Assembly (NCBI GenBank): GCA_003344405.1
Contig: NOWV01000027.1
Coordinates: forward strand, 124,001 to 188,000
Length of the DNA stretch: 64,000 nt
Direction: 5' to 3'
DNA from: Trichoplax sp. H2
Lineage: Eukaryota; Placozoa; Uniplacotomia; Trichoplacea
Both the position numbers and the translations under genes were made by a program. Below are positions 38,760-52,400 of the stretch, piece by piece; the first letter of the stretch is position 1, and the number at the start of each line of letters is the position of its first letter. The notes under the pieces are model-generated. The model was not told the DNA's origin. It made no database searches and was given only the letters and a program-made list of their open reading frames with translations.

Positions 38760-41700
38760 TTAGTTGAAGAATTCGGCTAGACGAGGATCTGAGCGTAACT
38801 TTTGTTCTAGCGCCAGATACTTGTGCGGAGCTAGTTCTTTATGTCTGCAAAATAGAAAAGTAGATTTGAACATAAAATCAATTTTTACGACAAGTAAAAA
38901 TAGCTGTAACAGTAAGTTATCAAAGCAAAACTCAAAATTTAATGGTAAAATAAAGATATTCTAGACATGTACGCATAAAATGCGATAAGCAAATCGCTAT
39001 TTTATACCTGCTTATTACCCTCTCCCCTAAAAAAATTATTAAACTATTATTATCATTTACATGCTACTGTTGCAGCTGACTGTAGTCCAACATAAAGAGT
39101 ATTGTAGATCAAATGTGAACAGATGACTTCTTTACTTGTTTGTAACGTCGATTAATTTAAGAATGTAATTTTAGCATCTTATAGCGCCTTAAGGCTTTAT
39201 TAACTGTGTTCTGCTTAAACAAGAAACACAACATTAGGTTCTTTTTAATATCAACATGACTTAGACTTTACCGATTAAGTCGTAATTCCAAAATATGTAT
39301 CCTAAACATAGCTTCGCTACAGTAATTTAGGTATTCCTCCTCATCTTCCTTTTGCATAGATGCTTGATTCTGTTGATACCAGGCCTGTTTGCGTTGTAAT
39401 TCTTGTGTTTCCTAAGTAAAGTTAAATTTTAATCATGAGATAAATGATATTAGTCTATGGTAATTGCTCATACAGATGCAATATAATCATCGTGATGGCT
39501 TTAAGAATATTATTCATAGCGATATATTCGTGAAAGACTTGATATGGTGTCATATCATTAGATAAATTTTTATCTATGCGATACTGACTTTTTCAAATCG
39601 GCTTTGAATTAAGTTAGCTTGATCGATCAATCGCTGTTTAAGATCTTGTAAACACTTCTCTTTCAATTCGTAAGCATTACTTCGAGTGATATTTTCAGCA
39701 TTTTCGATTTGTGCCAAAAATGGTGCTAAATAATCTAATTCGCGTTCATCGCGATGTAGCTCTTCCTCGCGTTGTTGACGTAGCTGGACGAAGTTAATAG
39801 GGGAAAGAATAGTCCAGGCATTAATATATTATTATTAAAGCCATAAATTTATAGTTATTGACTAACTCTAATAGTACATTTGCAATTTATCTTAACCAAT
39901 GGCAATCAGAAAGCTTACCAGTTCTTCGCGATGCAATTTCGCTTTCACATTACGGTCGGTATCATACACCGAAATAGAAAGTTCTGATGCAGTTTCTTCT
40001 TTTGATCGATCAATTAATATTTCTCGAACCTAAATATGCAAATTTTAAGAGTAGGAGACTTAAATATATGAAACTTATTCCAAATTTTTATCAATGATTT
40101 TCAATTATGTTTTTCTTTAAATTTAACAATGACAACTTACTTCTGCTTCAGATGCTCTAACCGCATCGATACTTTTCAATTCTTCACTAATGAGTGAAGT
40201 TAACATCTCATAAAGATGGCGTAGTTTAGGCTGTTTCTGATGTATATCGACCTATCAAGATATTTCTTTCATATTATCATCACCAGGTAATTTAATTATT
40301 TTATTACTTCACCTAGACTAAACACTAGGGCTGTCATTATTTACATCCATTGCTATACTGCTTTAAATTGTCGATTTAGATTATCTAATTATTAATATTA
40401 TACATAAATTACCTGAAATGTTGATGTCATATCTGGTGTCATTGATAAAGTAACACCTTTATCATGAGCATTTGCTGGTTTTAGGAATTCTCTTTTTGAT
40501 GCTGTAATACGATTATCTCCAAGGTGATAAATTAATTGTATTCTGTTATCCGAGATTTGAAATATTCTTTCAGCTACATCATCATCAGCTAATTTCTCAG
40601 CGTTTCGATTAAATCTCTCCACAATTTTCTAGCAGTGATAACGATATTATTATTATATTACATTAAACATATATTAAATAACATTGTATATATTGAATAA
40701 ATTGATAAGTTTGTCTTCTGTGTTATAAAACTGTACATGTGTATGTTATATAGTCAAATAATTTCAAACTAATTATTTGAATATGCACCAAAATTGGCCT
40801 TTCAGATTCTGTCATCGGATTATATTTCTTTGCAGGGCCAAATTTTTTTGCACGACTACCAAAATATGTTGCTCGATAATATAGGAAATCAGGTCGGTCT
40901 TTAAAAGTTTCTACCATCGATGTTGGCGTTTCCTCTCGGCTAACAAGTCCATCGACTCGAGCACTATAAATTAACAGTATCAAAGTATAATTTATATGTT
41001 ATGGGCAGAATCTCTAATTGTAAAATAATTTAGCAGAAAAAATCTGAACGATGATTAGCATTAGAATTTGGACCGATATATGCTATAAATATGAATATTG
41101 TAATTCCACTATATATAACTTCAATTTCTCACAAGTTATATGAGATGGATCTGCATAGATAGATCCGCATAATGATAATCGTAGTACATCAGATCATATT
41201 TGCTATAAATACGGGTATACATATATTTCATTAGTGATGCACAGTAGTTTTAATATCTTACGGGCTATAAAATATCATCACTCTTTCATTCTCAGGCCCT
41301 GGAGCGGAATATTGAAAGGTGTGCTCTGAATCCAATTTGAAAAAGAAGTCAAATTAAATTATTAATTTTTAGACTTTCTTATTTATAGTACTAGTCGTAG
41401 GATATTTAATAAAAACCTTTAAGTGCTTGCATTTTGCCGATATTAGACCCAATACGACCTGGAGAAAATTCTTCAGTAATTTTACCGGTGGTGTGATCAT
41501 AACAACGCAAATTTAATTTATCTTTGCGATGTTTAAACCACTCTTTTGTTTTAAGCACATTTTTCACTGTAATTTGCAATCAAATTATATATTACTAACT
41601 TGACAGCTCAAAAACTACATTGCTTAAAGCGCTTCATTAGGAAGTATGTTATATCGCTATCAAATAATTACTTTCAATATCGTCGAATATGGATAGTTTT

Positions 41701-43887
41701 GTGATCAAGCCATCTCGGACTAAATATTCAGCAAATTTTTCCAATTTTGCTCTTTTGTACAAAATAGTTTTTTTGCCTTGAGGACTTCGTGTCTGATACT
41801 CTAGTAAAATTAATTGTAATCGGAGTATAGCTAATTGGAACTTGAAAGTTTACCACACCGTACTGTATTTACATACGAGTGTTACATAGATTTGCTTCGC
41901 CTGAAATCCAATAATATCGGCAATAGTAAAATTTACCTGTGCGTGATATCTCAATCGCTTCAATCCATACTGGCGGTAAATCAATCTGTTCATCTTTTAT
42001 CTCCTCCTGAATGATTAATAAATTGGTTGAATAATTAAATTGTAGCTGCAAAATTTTAATTCACACAAAATTCTGCACTATACACAAACCTCATCATCAT
42101 CAAGATCCAATATACTATCATCTTCTTTTTGATGAAGTGCTAGTAGTGGCTTATCAACATTAGGGAATAAAAATTCCCACTTTGCAGGGTCTCCTAAATC
42201 GTAAATCATGTTCTGAATAGTATAATTAGAATAATTTTGTCAGTTTTGATTACTGTTAAAAGCCGGCGTTAGGTCGTATACTTTGAATTTGTAAAACAAT
42301 AAAGAAATGATCTAAATTTTTAATACCTGTACACCTTCCGAACAGTCTTGCATGTTAACCCAAAAATTTAGATTGTTCCATACGCATTCAATGCCGAGGT
42401 AGTTGTCATCTTGAGCTGATCTAGCTTGACCAGTTAATGGCTCAATAAAGAATGTTTCAGCGACTTCACGCTTTCCGGATAAAATCATAACCCAACAATG
42501 AACTCGTAAGCCATGCAATGGATCTGGTTTGGGCTTTTCTAGTGCCTACAAATGGTGAATTTTTGTTAATCATTTACAACTACCGTAAATTTACAAATTT
42601 ATCAATCAAGAATTAGGCTAATAGCTTACAGCAATCCTTTTCAATTCTATTTCCTTCTGTTTATTTTCTTCATTCTTAATTTCTTCTACCCTTTTCTTAT
42701 CTTGATCACGTAAATACTTACTGCGCAAATCTTTTGGTGGTTTAACAGTATACTTATTTTGTTCTTTAGTAGCCTCTACTTCTACTAACTGTTTAATATC
42801 ATAAATATAAATGATAATTTACATTAGATTTACTGTCATTGACGACATGGACAATACAAGTGTACACATGAAATGTAATTTACCTCTTCCTGTTGAGTTA
42901 TGAGTGGACAAAATTCTCGACTTTGATCCATGTATGTTGTCTCGCGAGAGGCGTAGCCAAGAACGCAATATGCATCATATCCTACTCCAAGGAGCAATGA
43001 GCACAATAACATACTGAAATCGAAGCTATTGCCTTTTTGCCTTCTCAGAATTGTCGTCGAAGAGCACAAAATATTGGGCTAATCAAATCAGAAAGTTATT
43101 TAAATCAAAAGAAGTTGTAGGAAAGGTATTTAGAAAACTATCTCAGCTTTATTTGATGCATTAATGTCATCTTATTTTCAACTTACTGGCTCTGTTGTTG
43201 GTGTTAACGGTTCAAATGTTAAAAAATCGGAGACAAAAGTTGCTGCTCCATCGTAAGTATACAGTTCTTTATATGGTAATTCGGTTGGATGTAATGAAGT
43301 GCAAATCAATTTCTAGTGATGTTAAAAATGATGAATGCATCAAGATCACTTTCTACATCATATTAATTTATTTATCCTCAGTACAATAATCAGAAAGTTT
43401 TAGAACAGAATATTTACCTCTATTCCGCATTCGTTAAGTGGTGTCATAAACAGTGGCTTTCGATCGCGATATAGATGTGCAAATTGTTTCTTAAAGTTAT
43501 CGCAATATGACAAGATTAGTTCTTCCTTTTGTGAATTCTGGGTGTATGATAACGGTAGTTGATCTACATCAATATCATTTGGTCTAATAAAAATCAAAAT
43601 AACGAATTTGTTAAAGCAAGAAAAATATATTGTTAATCTATAGATTTGAGTGAGAAGTGACACGTCGCTAGTTCTAATAAAGCCTAGAAAGTATTGTTCG
43701 ATAGTCTTTGCCTGAGTTGATTTAAAATCGTAATAACCAACTACTATCACTCTTCATTGGTAATTATTTATTAGTTAGTAACGATAAAAGAATTCGACTT
43801 CTATTTTAGCATGAGTAGATCTACTTACAGATCGATTTTTGGAGCTTCAATTGTGATTGAAGCTAATCTCTTCTTGAGTTCTTCCAT
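38760..43887 (-). CDS. DRC7: Dynein regulatory complex subunit 7 (CCDC135)
   Basis: Nexin-dynein regulatory complex subunit of motile cilia. Eighteen exons: 43887-43829, 43583-43418, 43312-43187, 43078-42884, 42788-42630, 42545-42327, 42212-42090, 42006-41937, 41800-41672, 41566-41417, 41325-41262, 40963-40789, 40628-40413, 40251-40141, 40029-39919, 39783-39589, 39411-39272 and 38844-38760, giving 830 aa (human about 874). Landmarks are DIDVDQLPLSY, KPLFMTPLNECG, the transglutaminase-like GYDAYCVLGYASRETTYMD, LHGLRVHCWVMILSGKREV, NFWVNMQDC, ARVDGLVSREETP, ASKREFLKP, LTSLISEELK, LDYLAPFLAQ and the C-terminal HKELAPHKYLALEQKL. In the transglutaminase-like fold the usual GNC is GNS here, so no cysteine nucleophile is present. 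The N-terminus is shorter than in vertebrates; an additional 5' exon cannot be excluded. Confidence 0.94.
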
Positions 43888-45457
43888 ATCTATTGAACAT
43901 ATGGTAGAATACCAGTTACCATTAAGGTTTACAATAATCTATTGACTATCGTAATGGAGATTTTTGGAATATTTAAAGAACGGATCGCGTTGAAAGATGA
44001 TACGCTGAAATTAAAGCAACAACCTTGTAATAGTTTAATGGATCTTTTTAGAGGATATTCGAAGATATAGCGATGAGCTATAGTAAATCATTAGTTGTAT
44101 CATCATCGCTGAAATTGAATTTGTTGCATAGCAACGGTAAATGATTGAAAAACGCATGCGCAACTTTCTTCCTACTGGTAGGCAAGGTACACAAATAGTA
44201 ATCTGGCCCTATACTGTGTAACAATACCGTTTACCAGTAAAGGTAGTGTCGATGAAATCAACACTGCTATTGCACCTTATCGGTTACTGTATTTGCAAAG
44301 CTAGAATAGAATCTGCTCGAGCCTTATGCAATAAAGAGCATACAAAATAATCTTAGAGCTATATAAATATAAAGTTGAGCCTGATGAATTATTAAAATTT
44401 GAATATTTCTTCACCTTATCTGTCAAGAAGAACTCACCAATACTAGAGTAAAGAATAGTGCAAATCTAATGTTGAAACGGCCGGTCTCAGCTAGGAATAT
44501 TTGCAAGTGATTTCTACAATATTGCATCACGAACAGGCGAGTACTTTTTGATTGTGGATTAACCTGAGAATCCTTGAAGGTAGTTGTTTGCCTGTTATAA
44601 CTACATATATGTACACTATAATCACTGATGTATCATTGTCAACTATATGATTGATCTATACTTGTTACAGATGTATTTTAAAGTTTTAAATTTTACTATT
44701 TGAAATTATTTAATTATAAATAATGAGTCCCTGGTGTCGTAAAGCTCCCTAGCCGGCATTCACAACAATGTTTGTATTGCATCGAATGCAATATGGAAAT
44801 TGCAACCTAGCATGTGGCTATTTATTTGCAACTACGCCCTCATATCTCTGTGACTACTTAATTGTTATACTATAATAAATATGAGCTGCGAAGATCAAAG
44901 CTCAAAACAGATTTTTTTTGCAGTAAAGTTGTAGGGAACACAGTCCGTACGTCAGTTAGCTATATCGATAAAGTGCGATAGATTTGTTTACGGAGTTATA
45001 GGGACTCCAGTCTGCTACTATAAACTGCTGAAGTAAACGTAAGATAGGATCCTTAGTAGATGATCGCATATACCGTCTTTCGGCAGAAGCATGAGTTTTT
45101 CTCAGATAAGAGTGTGATCGATTGTTAGATTCTTGCCAATTATGATTGTTATTAATTGCTATTTTCCTTTACAGAAATTTTGCTAAATACGTATGATGCT
45201 TTTTTCTCGCGGATTGAATTTGGCAAGTAGCTGCAAAAACTCTCACAAACTTACTTCCAGGTGGAATACCTTGAGAACCTTGTATGTGGTACATGTAGAT
45301 AGTATTAAAATTTAAAATTGAAGTGTTTCCTATTGATAAATTGGTTGTATTGGTGAAGGATTACATGCACGTAGCTATGTGATCGTAGTATATGAGCAGT
45401 TATATTTAACGGGTGATCATTTCTTTTGTACTACAAATACTGAATGTATTGAATTAG
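43888..45457. other. Intergenic between DRC7 and NAPE-PLD; should contain the NAPE-PLD first exon
   Basis: A head-to-head gene pair flanks this region. The first recognised NAPE-PLD exon starts in mid-frame, so the start codon must lie here. Several ATGs followed by GT are possible (for example near 44723 and 44880) but none is compelling. Confidence 0.5.
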
Positions 45458-47092
45458 ATCATCAACAAATAAATCTCAAGCTGAACTAACTGACAAAGCT
45501 GCTATAAAAAGTCGGCAATGGTATGACGATAGCAAGAAGCGATGTACTTTCATTAACGGCCGCTTTGTTGATCCCTGGCAAGAGTTTCGACTCCCTTCCT
45601 TAAGCGATGCATGGCAAATTCTATTTAATGAAAAAGATGAGAGTAATATTCCTTCTAAACAGGTCGTGTGATAGCATAAAGTTATCCATATACTTCTGTT
45701 CTATAAATTTATTTATTGGATCTTTATCGTTATTTAGGTCTTAGATTCAATCTTACCGATCGTTACACCAGATCATAATCTATTAGCAAGTCCCCCAGTT
45801 GATAAGATTACTACCACTTGGATAGGTCATTCAACATTGCTAACCCAATTTGAAGATTTATCTATCCTAACTGATCCAATCTTCAGCGATAGATGTTCGC
45901 CTTCACAATTATTTGGACCTAAGCGATATCGAAGTGTACCATGCAAAATAAATGAATTACCACCAATTGATGCTGTATGCATCAGTCATAACCACTACGA
46001 CCACTTAGATTATAATTCAGTTGTTGAACTTAACCGACGTTTTCATGATCAGTTGGTTTGGTTTATCCCAAAAGGTTTAAAGAAATGGTTTCAAGAGTGT
46101 CATTGTAATAATATCATAGGTAAGCACATTTTTACATTTACATTCGTCACCAGACTTTTGCATTATTTAACTAAGATAAACCTAAATCTGCAACGGTTTT
46201 TGCCACATCAGAACTTGACTGGTGGGAAGAATGCAATCATCCATTTCGTAAGAAATTTAAATTTATTTTCGTTCCAAGTCGACATTGGTCTAAAAGATCG
46301 CTATTTGATACTTGTGGATCTTTATGGGGAGGATGGATAGTTACTGGATCTAATCATAATGTAACTAATTATGCTTTGGCATATCTTCACTTATCGTGAT
46401 ATGCATAAAACGAATAATTCACTAGTATTAGTGATACAATAATGTATGATTAAATCTAAAAATACCACGTATGCCTTCTTGTATTTTACATGCCATTCTA
46501 AGATAAAATTATACTATTGTGTCAGTACCTTATGAAAGCTAGTGATTATCTTTAATCAATTAAATCGCTTAAAACTCTCATTCATCCATTGAACTCTCTA
46601 GTTTTACTTTGTGGGTGATACTGGATATTCTGATATCTTTCAATTAATTGGCCATTCCTACGGTCCTTTCGACCTTGCTGCAATTCCTATCGGCTGCTAT
46701 TTACCAAGGTACTAAATAAAATATATTACGCAAGCATTGGATGTAGTTTTATGTAATCATCTAGAACCCATCTGTTTCACCATACAGGATCTTAATGAAG
46801 AATCAGCACGTAAATACTGAAGAAGCTGTACAGATCCATCATGATATTAAATCAAAGAATTCTTTGGGAATTCATTGGGGTACATTCCAACTTAGTTACG
46901 AAGTGAGTATTTTAGATTTATATTTTGAAAAATCTCTTTAAATTATATCCGAAATGTCAAATTAATTTTTTTGGACGGTTCCAGCATTATCTAGATCCTC
47001 TACATGAGCTAAAACGTCTAACAGCGCAAGAATCAATGTCTGGCTCTGATTTTTTTGTATTGCACCATGGAGAAAGCAAGATTATTTCTTGA
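45458..47092 (+). CDS. NAPEPLD: N-acyl-phosphatidylethanolamine phospholipase D, start exon not located
   Basis: Zinc-dependent metallo-beta-lactamase-fold phosphodiesterase that releases N-acylethanolamines (anandamide and relatives) from NAPE at membranes. Exons: 45458-45662, 45738-46119, 46212-46360, 46602-46708, 46788-46902 and 46985-47092; phases agree throughout. The signature HNHYDH zinc motif is at 45987-46004, preceded by [11 protein letters not shown] and [10 protein letters not shown]. Further ligands are in [17 protein letters not shown] and GIHWGTF, all at expected family positions. The N-terminal part shows [13 protein letters not shown], aligning with the family's substrate-cap region. 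Exon 45458 opens with a partial codon and has an in-frame TGA just upstream, so a 5' exon carrying ATG is missing from this model. The protein ends HHGESKIIS, close to the vertebrate C-terminus. Confidence 0.92.
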
Positions 47093-49409
47093 AAATATAT
47101 GCAGGGAAATTAATAATTTATTAAAACACTTTTGAATCAATGTATTAAATCAATGATCATAGCTTTTCAGTAAGAGGTATCACTTGTACCTTTTCACACA
47201 TAAAGAGTCGGTGTGATGGAGGGTTCGATATCTCAGAGGATTGAGATTTAGTCGCCATTTACAATTATTACAACAAAGGTGTTATAAAAGTTATGCTTTA
47301 TTGTAGGTTAGTAATGTGAAGTACAGTGAGGTAGTTACGGTAGATCAGCGTGCAAGCTGTTGTGAGTAACGAGTAGAAGTATTAGACAGTGAGAAACTAA
47401 CTAGAAGACTAACTGAGAGGCTAATGAACTCTGAGGTAGAAATCGCCGGTGTTTATAGTAGTTTTAAAGATAGAGCACATGCAGAGAATAGGATTGTGGA
47501 ATTAGATACAACATATACCATAACAGGTTAAAAAATAGCAGATGATTGTAGAAAACAGCAAGTACCGTAATAACTAAATATAGTAGTCTATATATGAATG
47601 TAGAGTAAGCGGACTGTAGATCTGTCTAAATATAAGAGCAATACAACATGTCTATATTTAAGAGTAGAATATAGTTATAGTATATTCTAAATACACTACA
47701 GTCGGCATTAATAAGGTGGGATACTTAAGTCAGTTACACTATTTAGCAAAAGAGCAAATAATTTTACGAATTTTTAAGTAAAATTATTCGTTAATAATAA
47801 TATTAATTAAAACAACGTATCATACTAATATCTAGTAGTTGAAATCATTGCCGTTTCTGATGATTTCGTCTGCATGTAATAGTGATATCATTTACTTTAT
47901 CTTAATTTATAAACTTCTTGTTTTATACCTTTTGCTATACACTTAAATATGGGATTATGGAATACTAATTTATCGTTCGCATTCGACAATTCAGTTACTG
48001 TGCATATTTTTCTATCACTGCAAAGTAGTGATATTTTTAAATTTCGTGATAGCTCTCTACTCAATAAAGGCTCTACATAGAAACCTTCGCTATGACAAAT
48101 GGCAAATACGGTAGCAGTGGTACTGCTTACTGTGGTCGAATTTATAAGTACACATACTTATCAGTAAAATGTTTGATATCCTCCACTTCCGAAAAGCAAA
48201 CCGAGTAGATATTTAATAGGAGTGCCTTAGGTGGTGCTTAGTATTGAGATTCTAAAATATTGAGGTTGACCGCATGTCTTCTCTGCAGATAATCAAGGAC
48301 TACTAAACACATACTTTTAAATTCTAATTATACTACAGTATGTCTTACATTGAGGCTTTGCGTTTAGTAGTCCCTGAAATAAATGATGTTTAAAACTTTG
48401 TAATCATAAAATAAAACGGCAAATGCCTAGACGCGTATAGGTATACTTGTATTAACGGTCCTGTATAACTGTTACGAATAAAATGATGTCATATCCGGAA
48501 AGCACTTGTAGAAATATAGCAGAATTCTTCTACCGCTGTGAATCGATATTGGTAATAGATTAAATCTACTTTAACTTTGATTTCCTTCCATTCTAGTGCG
48601 CTAAATTTACGAGGTGTCCTGATATTGATGCAAGTGCGGGTAACACTTCGTAGACAGTTTACAGTAGTGTAGACTATTTTACGGAAAAGTACAGTATAAT
48701 ATATATCAATTATGTAACTGCACTCATAAGAAATTATAGACATGCACTCTTCAGTACATAACAACTACAGTACAGTAACATAAGCTAGAGATAATGTATG
48801 AATGTAAAATTGTAAGCTAATCAAATTTAGCGATAGTTGCAGTCTAAGAGCACAGAAATTCATGTGGTTACCATAGAATTAACTTTGTAACAAGAATAGT
48901 AGTTTTTTTGCTGTAAATATGTATTATGAGGAAATATATACTTCTTGTCAACTCCTATTATTTAATAATACCACAAATTATGCTAGGCTTCTTATTATCT
49001 ATTGTAGGAAATTTCACTAGAGGAATACTTTGCATAGTAATAGTGATTAGTAAGAGCCATCCATAGCCCTCTGTTGTCTTTTACTGTTGTAGATAACAGG
49101 AGAAAAGAGATAGCAAGCTCATTGTATAACAAATGACCACTTTACTGTCAACCATTAAACATGTCTTATGAGATCATGTCGCGTATTTTCGCAACATTTT
49201 AAGATAATCAGAACTGGTAACCAATAATATCAAGTTAACATGAACTAATACTAAATTGTTTTCTACTGATTGAATTTTTACTTTAACGCATTTAACGACG
49301 GCTGCTAAACAAGTTAAAAATGAAGCAATAGCTTAGCCTACACTATTTTCGTATTTAGAATGTTATCTCGTATTTTGTATTATGATGATCACTTAATGGC
49401 ACCAAATAA
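47093..49409. other. Intergenic between NAPE-PLD and transketolase 3' ends
   Basis: About 2.3 kb, convergent. The stretch 47280-47740 is purine-biased and unlike its surroundings, and could be transposon debris, but no terminal repeats or protein motifs were recognised. A 91-codon minus frame at 48489-48764 shows no features. Confidence 0.45.
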
Positions 49410-52400
49410 TTAAGCAATCATTTCCTTAACAGCTCTGACAATTGCAGTTGAGTCAATTCCGAACTTTTGCATCAGCACCGAACCAGGGCCGCTACGTGGG
49501 ATTGCATTGACAGCTAAACGACGAATAGTAATATCTCTTTCACCACTAGCTACACCAGCTACAGCTTCACCAAGACCACCTACGATTGAGACAATTGTTA
49601 GAAATACTTTTCAAAGGCAATAATATTCATGAACTGCAGGTAAAAGCATCAGTTTACCGCACGTACCTTCATAATAATGATCCTCAACAGTTATAATTTT
49701 TCCGTTTGTTGCTTTGGCACTTGACAAGATGGTATCGCCATCAATGGGCTTCAAAGTGAAGATATCGACTACTCGGATATTAATGCCTTCTCCCTTTAAA
49801 GTATTAGCAGCAGAAATTGCTTCATGAAGTGTAACACCTGCGCCAACTACCGTCACTGCGTCGTTATCGCTCTTTACTACAACCTGTCATTAAACATTAG
49901 AGTTTCTTCTATTTAGTACAGTCCGTGCTAAACCGAAAAAGCTAATTCAACGTACCTTTGCCTTTCCTATTTCGAAGATTTCGTCATTTCCATAAAGTAC
50001 GGCAGTCGCTGGGCGGCTTGAACGTGTGAACGTAATACCGTTGTAATTTGCAGCCAATTCAATTGCTCTTTCACAAGACACAGCATCACTAGGATAAAAA
50101 ACAACCCCTCCAGGAATCGTACGAAACATCGCTAAATCTTCTAAAGCCATTTGAGAAGGTCCATCCTCTCCTATAAGCAGTAATTATTACACAAATATTG
50201 TAAGTGATCCCATAATTTAAATGTATTATGCAGTAAAATCAAAATATATGATGGATAGTTGACGTAGTTTACCGATAGAAATGCCAGCATGTGAGCCACA
50301 GAAATTAACTTTAGTTTGAGAAATAGCGCCCATGCGAATCTGGTCGAAAGCTCTGGAAAAAAATGCACCAAACGTACTAACAAATGCAACATGGCGATCA
50401 CGAGTGGCACATCCCACCGCAACACCAACCAAATTTTGTTCAGCAATATAACATTCAATATATCTTTCAGGATGGGCTTTCTTAAAAGTTATAGCAAACG
50501 TTGAATTCTTTGTATCACCATCCAAGGCAATTACTCTATCATTTGACTTGCCGAGTTTGGCCAATGCAGTACCATAAGCTACACGGGTTGCAACCTATCA
50601 TGCATAATTATATAAATATGTAAACATTTTTTAAGAATTACCAGCTATTTACCTTACATAGTAATTGTAACGAAACATCTGATAGATTAACCTTATCTCC
50701 CAGTTTGTAATTGGGAGGTTCAGATAATGTTATTTCATTAATGTTAACTCCTGGAGCGTCATCGATGACAGGCTGTGGTTGGGGTAATTGACTATCACTT
50801 ATTAATGAGCTAATGGCGGCAATAGCTTCATCTGCTTTAGCACCAAGTGCTTTACCATGCCAATTTTCCTCGTCTTCAATATCTAATTCACAAAGACAAA
50901 TTTTTAACGTCAACGATCATTTTATGTTTAAGAGTAGTTTTAAAACAATACCAACAGGGCGTTGTGAGGTAGCATTACTAACTAGGTATCCCTTTTCCTT
51001 TCAAAGTTTTTGCTATTAAGCAAGTTGGTCGTCCCTTAACGGTATTAGCTTCATGCATGGCACGACAAAGTTCTTCAATATCATTTCCATCAACAATTAC
51101 TGCATTCCATCTATCGCCCAAAATGAATACATGTTAATGTATGGAATGCAGTTCTATACTTTCTTATTGATTAGTAGTAGAATACATCGCTAATCGTAAT
51201 CTAATCTAGTCGAATGTTTTTTTTTAACGAAAGAGATATTTAATGATAACGAATCCTGTGCAATAAAAATTAAAATGATTTTATTATGAAATAACGGTCT
51301 ATTGTAGAGTTAGTATATCCCTAAATGTGCGAATATGTAAAGGTCGCACCATAAACAGTAATTGCTCATGAGTACAATACTTTCAAACTTCAGAAGCGCT
51401 ATAAAACTATTAAAGAAGCGATATTATGTGGTACATCGTATTATGTAACCTTAATACTATATTTCGTTACCCGAATCCATCGAAACGTTTACGATATGCT
51501 TCCAAATTATGCTGTAGCGAAGTCGGTTCACTCTGTCCAAGTCGGTTTACATCCACAATACCAACTAAATTGTCGAGTTTGTAATGACTAGCAAAAGCAA
51601 CAGCTTCCCAAATGCTACCTTCAGCCGTTTCACCATCTCCCATAAGACAGTATACACGGTAACTGAATATATTAATTATATAATTATCAAAATAAGGACG
51701 ACAGTTTTTGTAATCTATTTACAAATCGTTGCTGCTACTTCATAGGATACAAATAATCATTAAATATGAATAAATTTTCAATGTTCAAAATATTATTATT
51801 AAAACGTTCTCTGCTATTTCCTTATACCTGGCATTATCGAAATATTTCCCACTGTAAGCCATTCCACAGGCAACACCCAAACCTTGTCCTAGTGATCCAG
51901 TGGCCACATCGATAAAATTCAATCTCTATAAAAAAGGGAGGTAAGTGCTGAGTTTTAGTACAATTCTCTGAACTACGAGATAACCTAAATTTTATCTAAA
52001 TCTGAATTTGTGGTATTTCGTAAATCAGTAGAACGCTTACAAAGTGACTACGAGATATAGTGATACTAATTAAATCAGTCAAGGTATTCGAACTTATGCG
52101 TATATCTATTAAAATTCATCTATAAATTTTGCATAATTGTAGCAAAAAACTATTCACGGTTGCTTCTATTTGAATCTGCATCGCAATAACTAAATTTTAC
52201 TATAATTGCCAAGTATACATCAAGATAACGTATGAGTATCTTAAAATTTAAAATAATCAAATAATCGCTGTACTGGTGTCGGATGTCCTTCCAAGTCAGA
52301 GTCAATCTTTCTTAGATTCATTAACTCAGATTCTGAGAAAAGGCCTGCAAGTTGCCATGCAGCGTACAAGATAGGAGCACAATGACCCTTTATAAAAATT

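Noticed and set aside
42630-42788. Charged helical stretch considered as a separate coiled-coil gene
   Set aside because: Phases and order show it is exon 5 of DRC7, matching the charged linker of that family.
47280-47740. Purine-biased stretch that could be an LTR remnant
   Set aside because: No paired terminal repeats, primer-binding site or protein motif could be identified by eye.
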